DNA from: Neelides folsomi
Taxonomy: Eukaryota; Arthropoda; Collembola; Neelipleona; Neelidae
NCBI GenBank assembly: GCA_034687125.1
Contig: JAQGBZ010000009.1
Span: 516,829 to 580,828, forward strand
Direction: 5' to 3'
DNA: 64,000 nucleotides
The translations under genes were made by a program, and so were the position numbers. The notes under the pieces were generated by a model. It saw only the letters and a list, made by a program, of their open reading frames with translations. It had not been told where the DNA came from and did not search any database. Below are positions 10,286-25,200 of the stretch, piece after piece. How positions within the stretch are numbered: the stretch's first letter is position 1; each line of letters starts with the position of its first letter.

Positions 10286-13200
10286 TCAGCCCGGTTGGGG
10301 CGAGGGGCCGGGCTGATCCGGGTCGGGCCCGGGCGGGTCCTCCCCTCTCTCCTCCTCCCCCTTGGGGAGGATGGAGGGGGAGCCGCGGGCGCTTTTGGCC
10401 TCCTCCTCCTTCGCCTCTTCACTGTTCTCAGTCCTCATCACTTCGATGATCCGATTCTTCATGTAGTCCAATGGCGAGATTCCCTCTCGCGATCCTCGCC
10501 CTCGTGCAAAAACTTCACCCCCAGAACCTCCTTTGCCCTCCTCCTCAGTCATCCTGAATTCAAAAATTGAATGTTATTCAAAAGTAAGATTTTAAGTAAA
10601 ATTTCCAAATCAAAATTTAATGTATAATTAAAATAAATAAATTATTAAAAATTAGTATTTAAAAATATATTAATCTTACGGAGGGAAATGGTCCTTCGCC
10701 CCAGGGTTCCTCATATGCTGAGCTTGAGCTTGCTCTTCTTTGTGCTGAAGAGCTCTTCTTAATTTCCACGACACATACGGCGTCATGTCCTCGTCCTTCT
10801 TGGGCGGATGATGCGGCTGCTGCATCAGTTGCGGATGATGTTGGGGCTGCTGAAGATGCATTGGCCCTCCGCGTCCCTCCCACCTCCGCTCCTCCCCAGC
10901 ATGGGGTTTTTCCACACCCCGCGGTTCCTCGATCGGTTTGAGCTCCACCTCCGCCCGCCCGCCCATGCTCCGAACTAAATCCACCCCGCGGTCCCGATCC
11001 GGATGACGGATCTGCGTAATATAGCAGGGCATTGAGTCAACATGGTCTTGACTTCTTCGGTCGTGAGGGTAGTGCATGTGGGGCACCTCTGAACCCCGAT
11101 CAGAGGGGTCTGGGTTTCGCGGAGCTGGACTCTCCATCACCAATCCACCCCCGGAAGTGTGTGGGGGTGCCGAGCCGGGATAAGGTTTGAGGGAGGCAAA
11201 GAGCCGATCGCCGCTCCGTGCTGCCGGGGCTGGAGAATGACGATCATGCACCGAAGGCTGATTAATCTGATGCGTAATGATTGCATCAATGAGCGAAGCG
11301 GCAGTGAGGGTTTGATCCGTTGGGTCCCGGTTATAACGTCCGCTCTCGATATCTCTCCTCATCCTGAGAGAAACAAGGACAGTGAACAAAGAGGTCAAAA
11401 ACAAAGAGAGAGCCACACTTAAGGAATTCACACAAACATCGCCATGTTGCTCACAAGACGTCTCACAAACATACACACCCATTTCTCAAAAAAATAAATA
11501 CACAGACCTACCAATGAGGTCACATTAAAAAGAGAACAAAAATATTATATCATTTCAGATTAACCATCAATTTGACCAATGAGATGAGTGAGACAAGGGT
11601 TTAGATCAAAAAATAATAATAATAAAAACCAGACAAGGTTCCCCATTATATTATATTATATTATATAAACATTAAGACACGAAAAATTGAGAGAGACAAT
11701 GTGTCACATTGGGAATTGACACGTAAGCCGGTCAAAGCTTGGGAGAACATGGCAAGAGTGAATAAAAGTGTTTTCTAACAGTGTGTGATAGAGATACCGT
11801 TGCGAATCTCCTTGAGTGGTCACAGGAGGTTGCGGTTGAGCTGGAGGAGTCCGATACATCGATGGCGATGGGGCCGGTGGTGGTTGATGAATCTGTGAGG
11901 AACTGAGACGATTTCGCTCCATTTCAGCCATACTTTTCCCCAACCCTTCTCGAACCATGTCAACTAAAAACGAAAAATCCATAATTCAGGTCACACCTTT
12001 AAAAAATCTCACGTATCATGTTGAATAAATGTAAACATGATTATTATTTTATTTGGATGTAAAATGAGGAACCTCTTGGGAGGCCGACTCTTCCTCGATT
12101 GTCTTCTTTTGGTACTGGAAGGGCCGGCTGCGCAGCGGCAATGTCAACAAGGGAAGCAAATGCATCGTGGCCATAGCGTGCATTTGAATCGATTTTCACG
12201 ATCCCTGTGATCATAATAAAATAACATGAATTAAACATTTGCGAATCAAATCAATTGTTCTGTATTATAAATAATTATAATTTTTTAATTAAGGATTTGA
12301 TCAGTCTGTTCGGATGTTTCAACAAAAAAGGATGCCGCTCCAGCGAGTAGGTTCTGTCGTTTCCGACTCTCGCCATCGAAGAGACGCGTCATATCCGTCT
12401 CTAAGGGCTATCCTTTCAGACCCTCCGAACTTTGATTCATCATGTCAAGTAAAAATGGGAATTTGGATAAGGTCAATTTTTTATCAATTGACCAGGTTTC
12501 GATCTCAAATATTCCTTTTTATTAAATATTAGAAAAAGAGAAGTCGAAATACTCAGATTGTTTAAAGTCCAATGATAAAATAGAAACGAAGGGGGAGATA
12601 AAAAGGAACCTTGAGGTCCAGCTTATAGGAGTTTTATTATCCAACCATTGAGGGAATTGAATGAAAGAAGCCAAAGGGTCTTACGATGAGAATTGGCCCG
12701 ATGAATCACTCCTTGTCTCTGTTGGGCATGTTGGGGCGGCTGCGGGGGCGGGCTTTGTCGATAGGGCACTTCATGCCTCGGCGGGAGATGATATTGCTGG
12801 ACGGATCTTTTTGGGTCCATACGCGGTGGGCCTTGCGGACTCTGTGGAGGCGGTTGCTGCATCTGCTGCGACGTGTAATAGTCGTTGATAATTAGCTGCT
12901 TGTGCTGTTCGCTGAACACGTGCTGGGCCGACGGTGGTGATGTCCGTTGGCCTCCAAGTCGGGGCGGGTAGTAGGCCCCTGGATGTTGTTGGTAGAAGCC
13001 TCCTTGGGCCGGGCTGAGCCTTTTGGCGTAGAAGTTTGGATTCGAGGCTTGATCGTAAACGACGAACTCTTGCTTCACCGGCCTCTTGTCCAACGGCGTG
13101 CCTTGGGTGATGGACCCTTCCTTGGATGGACGCAGAAGACCTTCGTACTTCCCAGCCTGAGGATTCTCATTAGGTCGATAGCCTCCGCCTCTTGGTTGAG

Positions 13201-16200
13201 GGGGCGGCCCACCCGCAAACGGACCCTCTTGGAACCGAACTTGCATCTGCAATTATGACACATTTTAAATAAGACCTAATTGATCTCGCCCACACAGACG
13301 CGTCCAAATCTACACACCAATGTGCAAATGATTTAGCCCAAATCTAATCATTCACCGCATGGAATTGGAATCACGATATAGAATCAACAACCCCATAAAT
13401 TCTCATTTCTCATTATACCCCCACCAAGAACATAATTGACCGATTAATTTTTAATAAGAAATTATACAATAATGTAATTTAAATAAAATGTACATTTAAT
13501 ACAATTCAAACTTATACATAATAGATAAGCATACAAGTATTCAAATAATAAGAAAAATATTTTTATTAATGTTGAATGTCGCTATTCCTTCACATTAACA
13601 TAATATACATCATATTTAAATTTAATGAACATATTCCAGGAATTGAAAATTAACATTACATTAACCTTACGTGTATGTTCTTACTTAAATGTCAGACTAA
13701 CCAAATTAGCTTAATAATACATAAAATCAGGCTTTCCTGACCTACTTGAACCCAACTATGAATGCTTTATTTGACTTATTTGAATCAAAGTTGTAAAATG
13801 ATGTGTGTAATGTACCTGTGGATGCATTGGGGTTCCATGAGTGATAGACCCGTCCTTCATAGGCGAGAGGGCAGGAGCCTTGGTCAAAAGCGGCGGAGGC
13901 GGTGGGACCACTTTGGGCTGTTTGGCCATTGGAGGGCCGAGATGTTGAGCCCTTGGCCTGGGCACAGGCGTGTACTTAGGATAGAATTCTCCATGCGGTG
14001 GTTGTTGCTGCTGTTGTTGTTGTTGTTGGCGGGCGTAGTCGAGAGGTTGATGAGCCGGTGGTGGGCCGTTGGATGGTGGTCGACGGTCCGTATGAGGCGA
14101 AGGAGCCCTTTTCTTCATGGACAGATCCAATGTTTCGAATTCTTCTCTTTGTTGGACTTGGATGATGGGCATTCCTTCACGAAGGCCATGACTTTGCCCC
14201 AGCCCTGGCCTCTGTTCCTTGGTGTAGTACATCCCCTGGCCGGTGAAGTGCCCACCTAGGCCACCCGAAGACCCTGACCCCATCATGTGTCCTGGAATGG
14301 TTCGCTCTTGACTCTTAAGGATGGACGTTATGGTAGGAGAGACACTCGGACCCGGATGAACCTGCCACAGACAATTCATTATTCACACGTGGAACAAACT
14401 GACCATCAAAGTAAGAAAGAAAGAACCAGAGGAGTCCAAGGGGGAACAACTTGTATTGGTACGCCCAATCCTGGTTCTCAGAATGCTCAACAAATAGTCT
14501 ACGAGTCCACTTAGTTCAATTGTTAATTATTTTTAATGGCCTGGGCCCCGAATGAGCATTCGATTATACATTTTTATAAACTTCGAATCTGGCAAGTAAT
14601 TAAGACCTCATTGGTTTTATAAACCAAGGCTAAAAAGCTATACAATTCCTCAACCTTTCTTTTATCAATATTTCCTCGTCATGTTGATAAGCATATGCAA
14701 GTTCAAATAGACAAGTGCATACATACAAATATTTATAATTTCATTTAATACAGGTATAGATGATATATTTAGTAACATGTAACATTTAACCCTCTTGGAA
14801 TAAAAAACTGAACAATTGAAGGAAACAAAAGACGTAATGTATGAAGGATCCATAAAAATCCATTTTTTATATACTGCATCTTTGTTAATCTCATAAAAAT
14901 ATTGATAATTCAAATTGTTTAAAACAAGTCATTAAATCTTAATGTTAGTTAATCCATATCTAAATTAACTACATTTTAATTAATTGATATATAAATTGAA
15001 CTAACTCTAAATGATCTCAACCTCCAATATCTCGAGTATTTTAAGTATTGCGGGAATAAAATTTTTGACTCACCTGATTAGAATTTTGTGGAACTGGATT
15101 GATCCTCAATTGACGCTCAATGGTTTTGAGCATAAGATCTTTGACCGTCTTGACCTCGTGGGAACCTTCGCTGGCTTCTGGACTCGAGAACCGAATGGCT
15201 ATAACAAACAAATGAGTCAATCTTTACTACTCAAAATGACTTTCTCCCTTCTTAATAAGAGGAGAGGCGTGGGCTGAGCGAGAAGGAATCAGCAAATGAA
15301 TCTTTCCAGAGCGAGCTCCAACAAAAAAGACGCCTTAAAAATGCTTCTTATATACCTCTCGACAGGATTGTAAAATTGTTTATCAAATTTCCCATTTTTT
15401 ACCACTAGGGAAATATAGAGGACCAGAGGATATATATATATATATATATATATTGGTAAGGGAATAATATAATATATATATAAAAAAGTCTTCATTGCCA
15501 TTGGAGGCGATAATGTGACAAAACCCTGTCGTCGGCACTCCTCGAGTGTCAAATTATAACATGGTGAGCTCAATTGACCAAAGTTTCATGTTCCCATAAT
15601 TAATACCTTATTTAATCCTATTTAGTTAACCGAGTCCATAACTCCAGTTGATGGGAATGGTGGTATAAAGTAGGCAATAAAAACCCTGCCCTTATCGCCA
15701 AACCATTCGATGAAAAGATATATATTGGAATAATAAATAATTGAACTCTAATCTCCTTCTCATCCCAACGACTTCTCAAGTCACAATGGACGCCCTCAGT
15801 TAAGAAAATAATTGTTCTCCATTACTCATCCGCAATTTGAAAGGTTCAACAATAATATATCCATAACTGTTTGTCAATGGGTTTTTTTGCAAATGATTTA
15901 CTCTAATGGTTTAATAACAGATAAGGTTGTTTTTACCCGTATGTGGCATGGGGTTGTGCATGGGATGCCTGATGGAGTGCGACTGCGGCGGATGGTCCCT
16001 TCGCACCTGCTGTGGCGGAATGTGCGAGGGCGAGGGCTGACGAACGTCCCGATGACTTCCCCGCATGGTCAGCTGCAGCGGAGTCTCAGGATTGTTCGGC
16101 AGCGTCTTGAGCTCCTCCACACTTTGGGCTTTGAGGTCCGATTCGATTGAGGCCCCTTCCTCAGCGCTCACCTAAAAACACATCCAAAGATGAGTTTCCT

Positions 16201-19200
16201 CCAAGGGACCCAAATGATCAAATAAAGGATTACGGTTGCTGAAGAGTCGTAGTCGTCCTTCTTGTCGCTCGGTCTGGAGTTGTCCTGCGGGGGATTGACG
16301 CCTTCGTCGCAAGAAGACGTCGTAGACCCCGATTCCTCTTCATCGGTGAGAATGGGAGGCCCGTCGCCGCCCTTGCTCTGTGAGGAATAAGGAGAAATGA
16401 GGAGGTGCGAGGGGCGGAGGTGGAGAATCTTACTTTTCTGAACTCTTGGACGAGGGAGTCGAGGGCCAACTTTTTCCGAAAGTTGAAATAGAAGTTTCGG
16501 CAGTGGAGCTCTGACTTCGACCCGAGCCGCTCCGATAACTTTCTCCAATCCGTCCCATGCTATATAACATGGAGTTAATTAGGTTGTTAATGAACTATTT
16601 TCCGAGTGAACGGATGAGAAAAGGGCTAATCTGCGCTACAATGACAACTCCCGTCTCTCCCTCCCCAATGGATCATTTCATTCGCCCATCATTAAAAAAA
16701 GGGTTGTGTAATCCGATTCCACCTTTTCAACACCGCCAACTTTAATCTCCTAACTTTATTTCCATCCTCCGACCAGAAGCCTTTTACTTTTAATAAAGTC
16801 TCCAATCCTCCCATTCAAACCATAAGGCTCTTATACCCAATTTGAAAGGTTAATTTGAGAAATTCAATTTCCAATTTCCTCTCACTTTCCATATGGATCC
16901 CTCAGATCTACCCATCCAGTATCCAGAGAATAGAGATACCCACGTGTTTCCTCTGCTAATAGGCTTACATTAACCCAGCCATTAACCCTCCCTTTGTTTG
17001 AAATAAGAAAACGTTTCTTTTTGGGTTCAATAATTGGGCCAAAAGTGGTCCCTAATGGGTTCATAAATTGAATGAGTCAAAGTACCTCAGTGAGGGCTTT
17101 TTTGAATGTCTCGATCTCTTCGTCCGTCCATCTCGTGGTGTCTGACTGAGGATCGTCGGGCGTGTCGAGATTGGCGTTTGGTCCCAGTCGTCTGCTGATG
17201 CGGTTGAAGCATGCAGTGCAGCACTTGGTCACATTAGGAGCGATTTGATACTTGGCGCAAATGGCTTCTTTGGTCTCCTCCGGGAGGTCAGCCCAGAGGG
17301 GCGGGAAGGGTCGGAGGCGTTTGATCCGCGTCCTCCGGGCTGGACAGGTCGGGATGGGACATTGGTTCGGCTTGTAGCGACGTCTCCCCGCCTTGCACCT
17401 ACACGATGTACACACACGATCGCCTTCGGAGATGTCTTCTTCGGCCAGACCGTACTGAGGTGCATTGGCCGGGAGGAGCGGGCGGGACTGGAGGAACGAC
17501 TCGAGACTTGTTTTGCAAACGCCGCAGTTATGCGGTCCGCCCTTGTCCCCTGAAAAACCCGGAATTTATAAAATCCACCTCGGAAGGAAACCCCTTGGTC
17601 AAAATCAATTTCAATTGAAATACCGTTTTCACAAGACAGGCCAAAATAAAACCTCATTGAATCTCCACTTCCGCCTCTATTTAATTCCGCAAGAATCGAA
17701 AGGCAAAAAGCAAAAGAGAACTCAATTAGCTCAAATCAAAACACAAGCAAAATTGAAAGACAGGAAGAATAATACTCTCATTGTCAGGTGTCGAGAAGGC
17801 GGGAAAGAAAAAGAAAACCCACAACTTCCCTCGCAATCAAAGGATCTGTTTAATTCTGTTTCCTTTAAATGCTCGTCAATAGGATTTAAATTAATTAAAC
17901 ACGATATAAATTATGGAATTCAATGTAATAGAATAGTAAATTTAAACTCGATTGGTTCGAATCTATTATCATGGAAATAAAATATATGAATTTTCATTCT
18001 CATTCATTCAATAAACCTCAATTTGGAAAAAATTGGACCAGTTTTGGTTTCTTTATATGGTAAATAGGAAACTAGAAATAATAATGAGAAGCAAACAAGC
18101 TCCGGTTAGTTCCGGCTCTTATATTTATACGCAATCTTCCCAATAACCGACCTGAAAAATTGATGAGAATTCCTTGTTTTACATATAGATGAACTAGATA
18201 ATATCAAGTATTATTATTCATTTGATTGATAATACCATAAGGATATGAGAATTAATTAGCCAAATCCTGAATTTAAATTGAGAAAATCGATATTCCAATA
18301 TCTCTCATGCTCCATTGCAACATTCCCCCTCCTTATCCTTTCCCAACCCAATTGAAACGATTCAAATAGAAGGCTTTATAAATTCTTACATTAAAGACAT
18401 TTAGGAGTTTTAATGTCGCTCGAGTCTTCCTTATTTTATTGCGTGGAGGGAGGCGTGTGATTTGGTCCAATACTCCATGTCGGACCCTTTTTAAATAATC
18501 ATTAACCGTGGAGCGAGGAGAAGAAAAGGATGGAAGTCAATCAAACTAATAACGAGCCTCGTTTCTGAATAAATTATGAGATCATGGCATCGGATTGTCC
18601 ACGAGTCAAAATAAAGATTCACTTTCCTAAATGACTCAAATGATGAAAAGCCCATTGGCGTAATCGAGCCCAATGACTACTTTCGTAATTAACATATTTA
18701 TTTATTTATCCGTCTTAATTGAATTAGGCCTCCAGACATTTCGAACCATTTTGGCCCAACTTTCCGATTCAAATCCGCTTCATTCTCACCTTTCCCTCTC
18801 GACAGGAAGGTTTTAAACCTCATGAATAAAACCATCTCTGCAATTAGCTTCATCTCTCAAATCAATAAATAATCAGTTCTACAATTAAAACCACTCAACT
18901 CCTCGGAAAATAATTAATTCTTCCAGTAGATCTCGAACCTCATTAAATAAAAATTCCAAAGTTCATCAATAAAACAAATCTCACTTAAAGAAAACGTAAT
19001 CTCGTCCGGTCAGCCTTCATCGCTTCTCACAATCAGCTACAAAATATTTGGTAACGAATCTTCTCTTTTACAAACACCCAATTTATTTATTACATACGTT
19101 ATCGAATAACATCGCCAGTGGCCTCATACGATGTGATAAAAGACGTAGTTAGATATTCACTTGCCCGTAAATCACAATTGTTATTCAACTAATCTTAAGT

Positions 19201-22200
19201 AGTTCAAGTCAATGTGCTCGTCAAAATTCCGCATTTTTATACAACTCGGCGAGATAGAGAGTTAGACAAAACATTGAAAGTCGTAAAGTTAAAGTCAAAG
19301 TGTCGCGTTAATTCAGAAAGCCGACGAATCATCTAAATTGTAAACAAACAAATTGTCGAAATATCTTAATTGTTATTTACAAATCAAATTAGCAATTAAA
19401 TGAAGGTCGCAAAAAACTTAAAGTCGCGCCCAAAGAGATATTATAAATCAAGCAATGCCGAATCGCGGCAATTAACTTAATCTTCAAATTACATGCTCAA
19501 TAACTCCAAATTAGTCTTTTCCAAAGTAAACAATTTTCCAATTGATAAGAAAAACTAAACTTGATTTATAAAAGGATTTTCAAAATATTCATTTAAAATT
19601 CTACTTAATTAAATAATCTTGAGTAATTTGATTGGAATCGTTTGAGTCATTTAATTCAATTGGAATCGTTTGAAAAACAAATCAGAGAGATGAAACAATT
19701 CTTAAATAAACACAATCAGCGCTTGTAAGCTATGAATTAAACTTCACGAGTCTCGTTTTAATATATCTCTGAGAGTAATTACAATTGTCAACAGAATATT
19801 ACAAAAAATGATTACGGATGTAAAATGTTTGGTAAAAACATGGAAATGTAAAAGTGCTCATAATTTAATAAACTTCATTGAAAGAAGAAAAAAAGAATCC
19901 CCTTCTTTCCAAATTTCAACTCCTGTTTATGCGAGTCTCTTGGAGACTCATTCGATTTATTTATTTGATTTCTTCCCCTTTGATCTCAATTTCATTGATC
20001 TCTACTTCAATTAACTCCATCCGCTCAGGTCAACAACGTTCGCATATATTCTAATCACATCATATGCTTTTGTCAATATGTAAACTCCCATACATGCCAA
20101 TTTCCCTCCTTCACTCTCCAGAGTGTTGTCGAGATGGAACATTAAAACCAATACACTTTAAATGTAATAATAATAACTTAATATATAATATAAATAAACG
20201 AATATTAATAATATTGAAAACTAGAACAAATAAAATAGACAAAGTAATTCCCAATCAAAAGGATAAAGGAAGAAAAAAAACGAGAAAAAATGCCTTTGTC
20301 AAAGACCTTGAGAATCTTAAAATATCATGTTAGGCTTAAATAATAAATTTAAACTTGCATATTACATTTACTAACATACCTCTACTAATAAATATAAATA
20401 AAAAAATCCAATGGGGCTCTTTCCATCATTAATCATTCGTCATAGCCCTTACAAAGTTATTCAACATCCAGTCAATGAAACAATGTCCTCCATAAGTCTA
20501 AAACGAGCTTTTTACCTTTCAAATCATCCCAAAGTGGGTGATCTAACAGAAGGGGTGTTGGAACCAGGGTGGAAGTGAAGGGGGGAAACACTCCCACCAC
20601 ACCGGACTACCCGGGAATATTCTTATGAAGATGATGTTGCCCGTGTCAATATTGACCTACCCGCCTCAACAATCGAGGGAATCAAAGGGAGTCTCTCAGA
20701 CTAATTACAATCCGACACACACTTGTTCAAAGTACATAAATGCCTCCGTTCCTCCCCACAGCAAATATAATCGCGGTAAAAGCAAGGCCTCCACATCAAA
20801 TATACTCCATGATGGAACTTCCATATCCCATCAAACGAAGGTCGGTAGGGAAATTATATAAAATCTATCATTTCTTATAAAACTTCTCCAAATTTATCAT
20901 TTATTAGGTTCTCTACGAACGTCAGAGGAACGACAAAGTTCCTTTTTAATCCCATTTAATTACTCTCTTTAATAACTTAAAACAATTCACTTCAAAGGAG
21001 ATTCCTTTTCGCCAATTCATCCCACTTTCCACGCCAATTATTACTACTAGAGGAAATTAAGTAGTTTGAATGATCAAGGAAATTAGGAAAATTCATTCCC
21101 ATTATAAATAAACATTTCCAAAGGGATTAAATTAAAACAAAGAGATTTATTCCAACAACCTCAGTATATAATCATAATGTAAATTCAATAATTATCCAAA
21201 ATGGAGGTAGCTCAAATTCTCAAAATAGACCAGGGAATTAAAAAAAATCGGGATTTGTCGATTAGAATGTTTGTTGGCGGGAGGGCGGTAAGTTAATTAA
21301 GGAGAATGTTCCTCGGCCCTAGAGGCCTCATCAATCCCCGGATGAGTTTTTAAATGAGCTATGAAAATTAATAGAGAAACCTACGGAATCGGGAGAAGTC
21401 GAGAGTCAACAAAGAGAAGTCCCGGAGGAATTGGCTCAATCTCGTGTAGTGAGTCGGGACGCTGTGGTTCCCCACTCCTGTCGCACTCACTTGAAGAGGG
21501 TGAGGAAGAGGGGGGCCGTCAGTCCACTCCCGGCACTCGAACGGGCAGTTGGCATGGAGGATTCGGCCATCGACCTCTCCCTTCGACCCCGGACAGAGGA
21601 AATAAAGATATTCCGACCCACCCCGCGCCCGCCTTGGTCCATCCTTTGGTACCAGAATCTATGGACCACCTTTGCCCGCCCACCAGAACCTCACCCGCTC
21701 TCGGAATCAACCCAGAATAATGAAGAGTCAAAGTAAGCCATTTCCTCTCCACTTTGGTCAATTAAGCTTCAAATTCATTTATCCTTACTTCCTCTACATT
21801 ACACGCCAGATTGCTCTCCAATATTCACTTAATTGGGCGTAATTGAATTGAATAAATGCGCATATTCAACAATCAATTTCATTCCAATTTAGAATATCTT
21901 AATAATAATAATCCGCTCATAAAATATCTCTAATTTCCAATTAATTAAATCTATTAATTGAGCTTTATTAGATTATGGGGATTTGGTCTTGCAAGTCCAA
22001 CAAGGCTTTATAAAATTACTATTTAACATTATATAATTTATTGTTAATATTTCAACCCTTCCTAATTTAATACTCAAATATTAAACACAGATGCCTCTAT
22101 GCATTTATTAAATGTAAAAGAGTCAAGCAAGTGGAAAGACCGCCAATTCCGCACCTGTGCTACTATTGTGACCATTCTCAAATACATTTTAAATATAATG

Positions 22201-25200
22201 AATATTTCATGATGGATCCAATTTGCAATGAAAATTAGCTCAAGCCTACTAAACGCTTTACATCGCTACCTTTACCAATACTTATTACACATTACTCATA
22301 CATACCACATAGTTACAAATACATATATCACATCAATTACCATACCATTAGAAGATTATAAAGTATAAATTGGATAATATAGCATTAAATTCCATTAGCT
22401 CCTGGAAATATTAAAAAGAGTTTGGGTCAGGGTTTGGACAAGTCGTACATTGACCTACTCCTTTTACTTCCTTACATCCTTCCCATTACTTCATTAGTCC
22501 ATACAGTCATTCCAAACAATAATAAAATACACAAATCTTGCAACTTTAATTATTTAATTCTACCAGGAAGGAGGAAGGGGTTCGGCGGGATGGCGGGACA
22601 GCAATTGTCGACGTTGCCTGCTGCGATGGTCCGGTTCGGTTCGAGCGAGTCTCCAATCCGAATTTCTCCCTCACGGTCGAACACGCCAGTCCCGGGACGG
22701 AGGACGTTGAGGAAAAGCGGGAGGGGAAAACGTATCTTTGCATTTACTGCAACCAAACGTTCAAGTCCTTGTTTTGCTACCAGAAGCACAAGAAGCGCCA
22801 CCTGAACCCTGTGAGTGTCGACATTACCCAACCCGGGTGCCCGAACCTCTCCGCGGGTTCTGAGAGCCGAAAGGCGACCAAAGACCTCAACGTACAATTT
22901 TTCCCATGTAAAAAATGCGGCTCAAAATTCCCTTCTTACTACTTTGTCCACAAACACAAGAAAACGTGTCAGTGAGACGAAAAACAACACACTCAAATTT
23001 TAATTCTCTAACAATTCAACCACAATTTGACCTTTAAATTTTCTGTTCCTTCCACACAAAGGAATTCCAATCACATACAATTCATGTTCCATTTCAATGT
23101 TCCTCTTATCAGCACATTTTAACCGATTTTATACAGCCCTTGTTTTTCAAAAAATTGTCAATTATTCTTAACCTCTTTCACATGTACATAATATGGTTTA
23201 TTGTTAGCCAACTCAGCTATTTAATTATTTATGTTTTTTCCTTCCTTCGTCGGCATTCAATTCCTTTATGTTCCTTCCTCCCATGTAAATGAACCTCTCA
23301 AGTGTTTAATATGTAAATAATCTTAAATGGGGATTAACCCTTTCAGTTTCACATCCCTACGACCATTAAAATATTGGACCTTTCCAAAGTGTCAAGAATC
23401 ACAAGCGAATGTTAGAAAATACATTAAATAAAAAATAGTTAAAATAAAAATAAAAACCCTCGCTACCTCTGATCAAAAATTACGACCATTTCATTGCCTC
23501 TCTCATAAGACCACAAAAAACCATTTGTCCTGAATACGCATACAACTACAGCTGGGGATGAATAAAATTTAAATTAAAAGGCTAACAAGATGACGTTTTA
23601 AAAACACGTCTTGGTTCATATAATATTCAAAATCCAGACAGTCAAGGATTAGACAATTGATCAAAAACAAATTGAGGGAGTTGAATTATACAGGGAAGGT
23701 AGGAAAGTTGTGTTGTCTGTGTGTGTATCAACAGTCTCTCGTGAGATCATGTTGGCCAAACCTGTCCGTGAAGTGGTTATTAAAACTTCCCCTACTGGCC
23801 ACAACGAGCCAAAATGCGGTGAATGTGTTTAAGGTTTAAAAATGCATTCATTGGTATTCGCCTCGCTCCTCGTTATGGCATACAAACAGGAAATCAAGTT
23901 TAAATTTAATAATGAGATCTACAAGCAAGGAATGAGAATATTACTTATTTTGTAAAATCATCTCGTATAATCACTAATATTACATAACCATTGGCCGATT
24001 AAAAGTATCCATATCATTTACATTTTCCTTCTTCAAATGGCTCTTCTTCAATCCCCGCCGTCAACCACCAAAAGAAAAGGAAGACCAATGAAGAAAATAA
24101 AAGTGCAAATGAGGTTCAAAATTGGACAAATGGTGTGAAAATAAAATCCATTCGCTTTAATTCTCCTAATATATAACATCAACTTATAATAGGTGTATTA
24201 ATTCATTAATTGGGTCTCAAGTAGTGAAAAATAAAGTCATTTAACTACAATTTCGGCTAAAAATAAAAAATTTAAAAGCCAAATAAGAAAATAGAAAAAA
24301 CAAAAATAAATATGATCTAACATACATCAATGATAGGAAGGAAAAAGTTTGAAAAAATTAGAAGCGATATTAAATTTGAAATTGACCGTAAGGTGAGTTG
24401 TGGATGTTTTGATCAACGCCGACAACTTACCATTCTCAAGATGTTCCTCGTCAGAGGTGTCCATTTCATTATTAGGGACTGGGAGCGTTTCCTTTCCTCC
24501 CTCTTCGCTCCTCTTCTTCGGCTGACCAGAATAATCACTAAAAACCAAAGAGAGATATCGTCAAGTATCTCCTAAAATCTTCACACCTTCCTTCCATCAT
24601 CATCATCATCATCCTTCCTCATCAACCTCTCATATATATTAACAATGATTCATTTCGACCGCCAAGGTCATTTTCCTTTCTCAATTGAGGGTTCTCTCCT
24701 GTCGATGAGAGAACTCAAGGTCAATGACTACATTGGAGACAGGTGGTTTAAAAAAGGGTTCACCTTTGAACTGTCGTCTGACAACTCGTGTTGGCTCCTT
24801 GGTCCACATCGAGGGGAGCATTGGTGGGAGGGGCGTTGTTGGGAGGGCTGGGCTCGGGCGGTGGCGGTTGCGGAGGCGCACTAGCAGCTTTGCTTTCCTT
24901 CTGCCCGCGAGTGGCGATTGTCGGTCCGTTCGGTTCGTTCTTGATTGAGAGCGGGAGGCTAGGGGCCGAGATGGACGAGGACTGTTGTTGTTGTTGCTGC
25001 TGTTGTTGTTGAGCCGCTGCGGCCGCCGCTTGTTGGTTATTCCGAGTTGATCTTGTCCGAGCTCGATTTTTCCTCAATAGCCCGCGATAGTTTTGAGTCT
25101 TCTTGCTAAGGTAGTAGTACTGGACGCAGTCAGCCACACTCTTCCGTTCCAAGTACGACTTGATGATCCCAAAATTCTTTGGATGTTGCAAATACTTTTC

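Noticed and set aside
12314-12440. Minus-strand open stretch inside an NCoR intron, reading about 36 codons
   Set aside because: Exons 12 and 13 join in phase without it and give a conserved family sequence. I found no acceptor/donor pair that would let this stretch in without a stop.
20625-20861. 78-codon plus-strand frame upstream of the nested zinc-finger gene
   Set aside because: It was considered as an upstream exon, but it lacks an in-phase donor and its composition looks like noncoding sequence.
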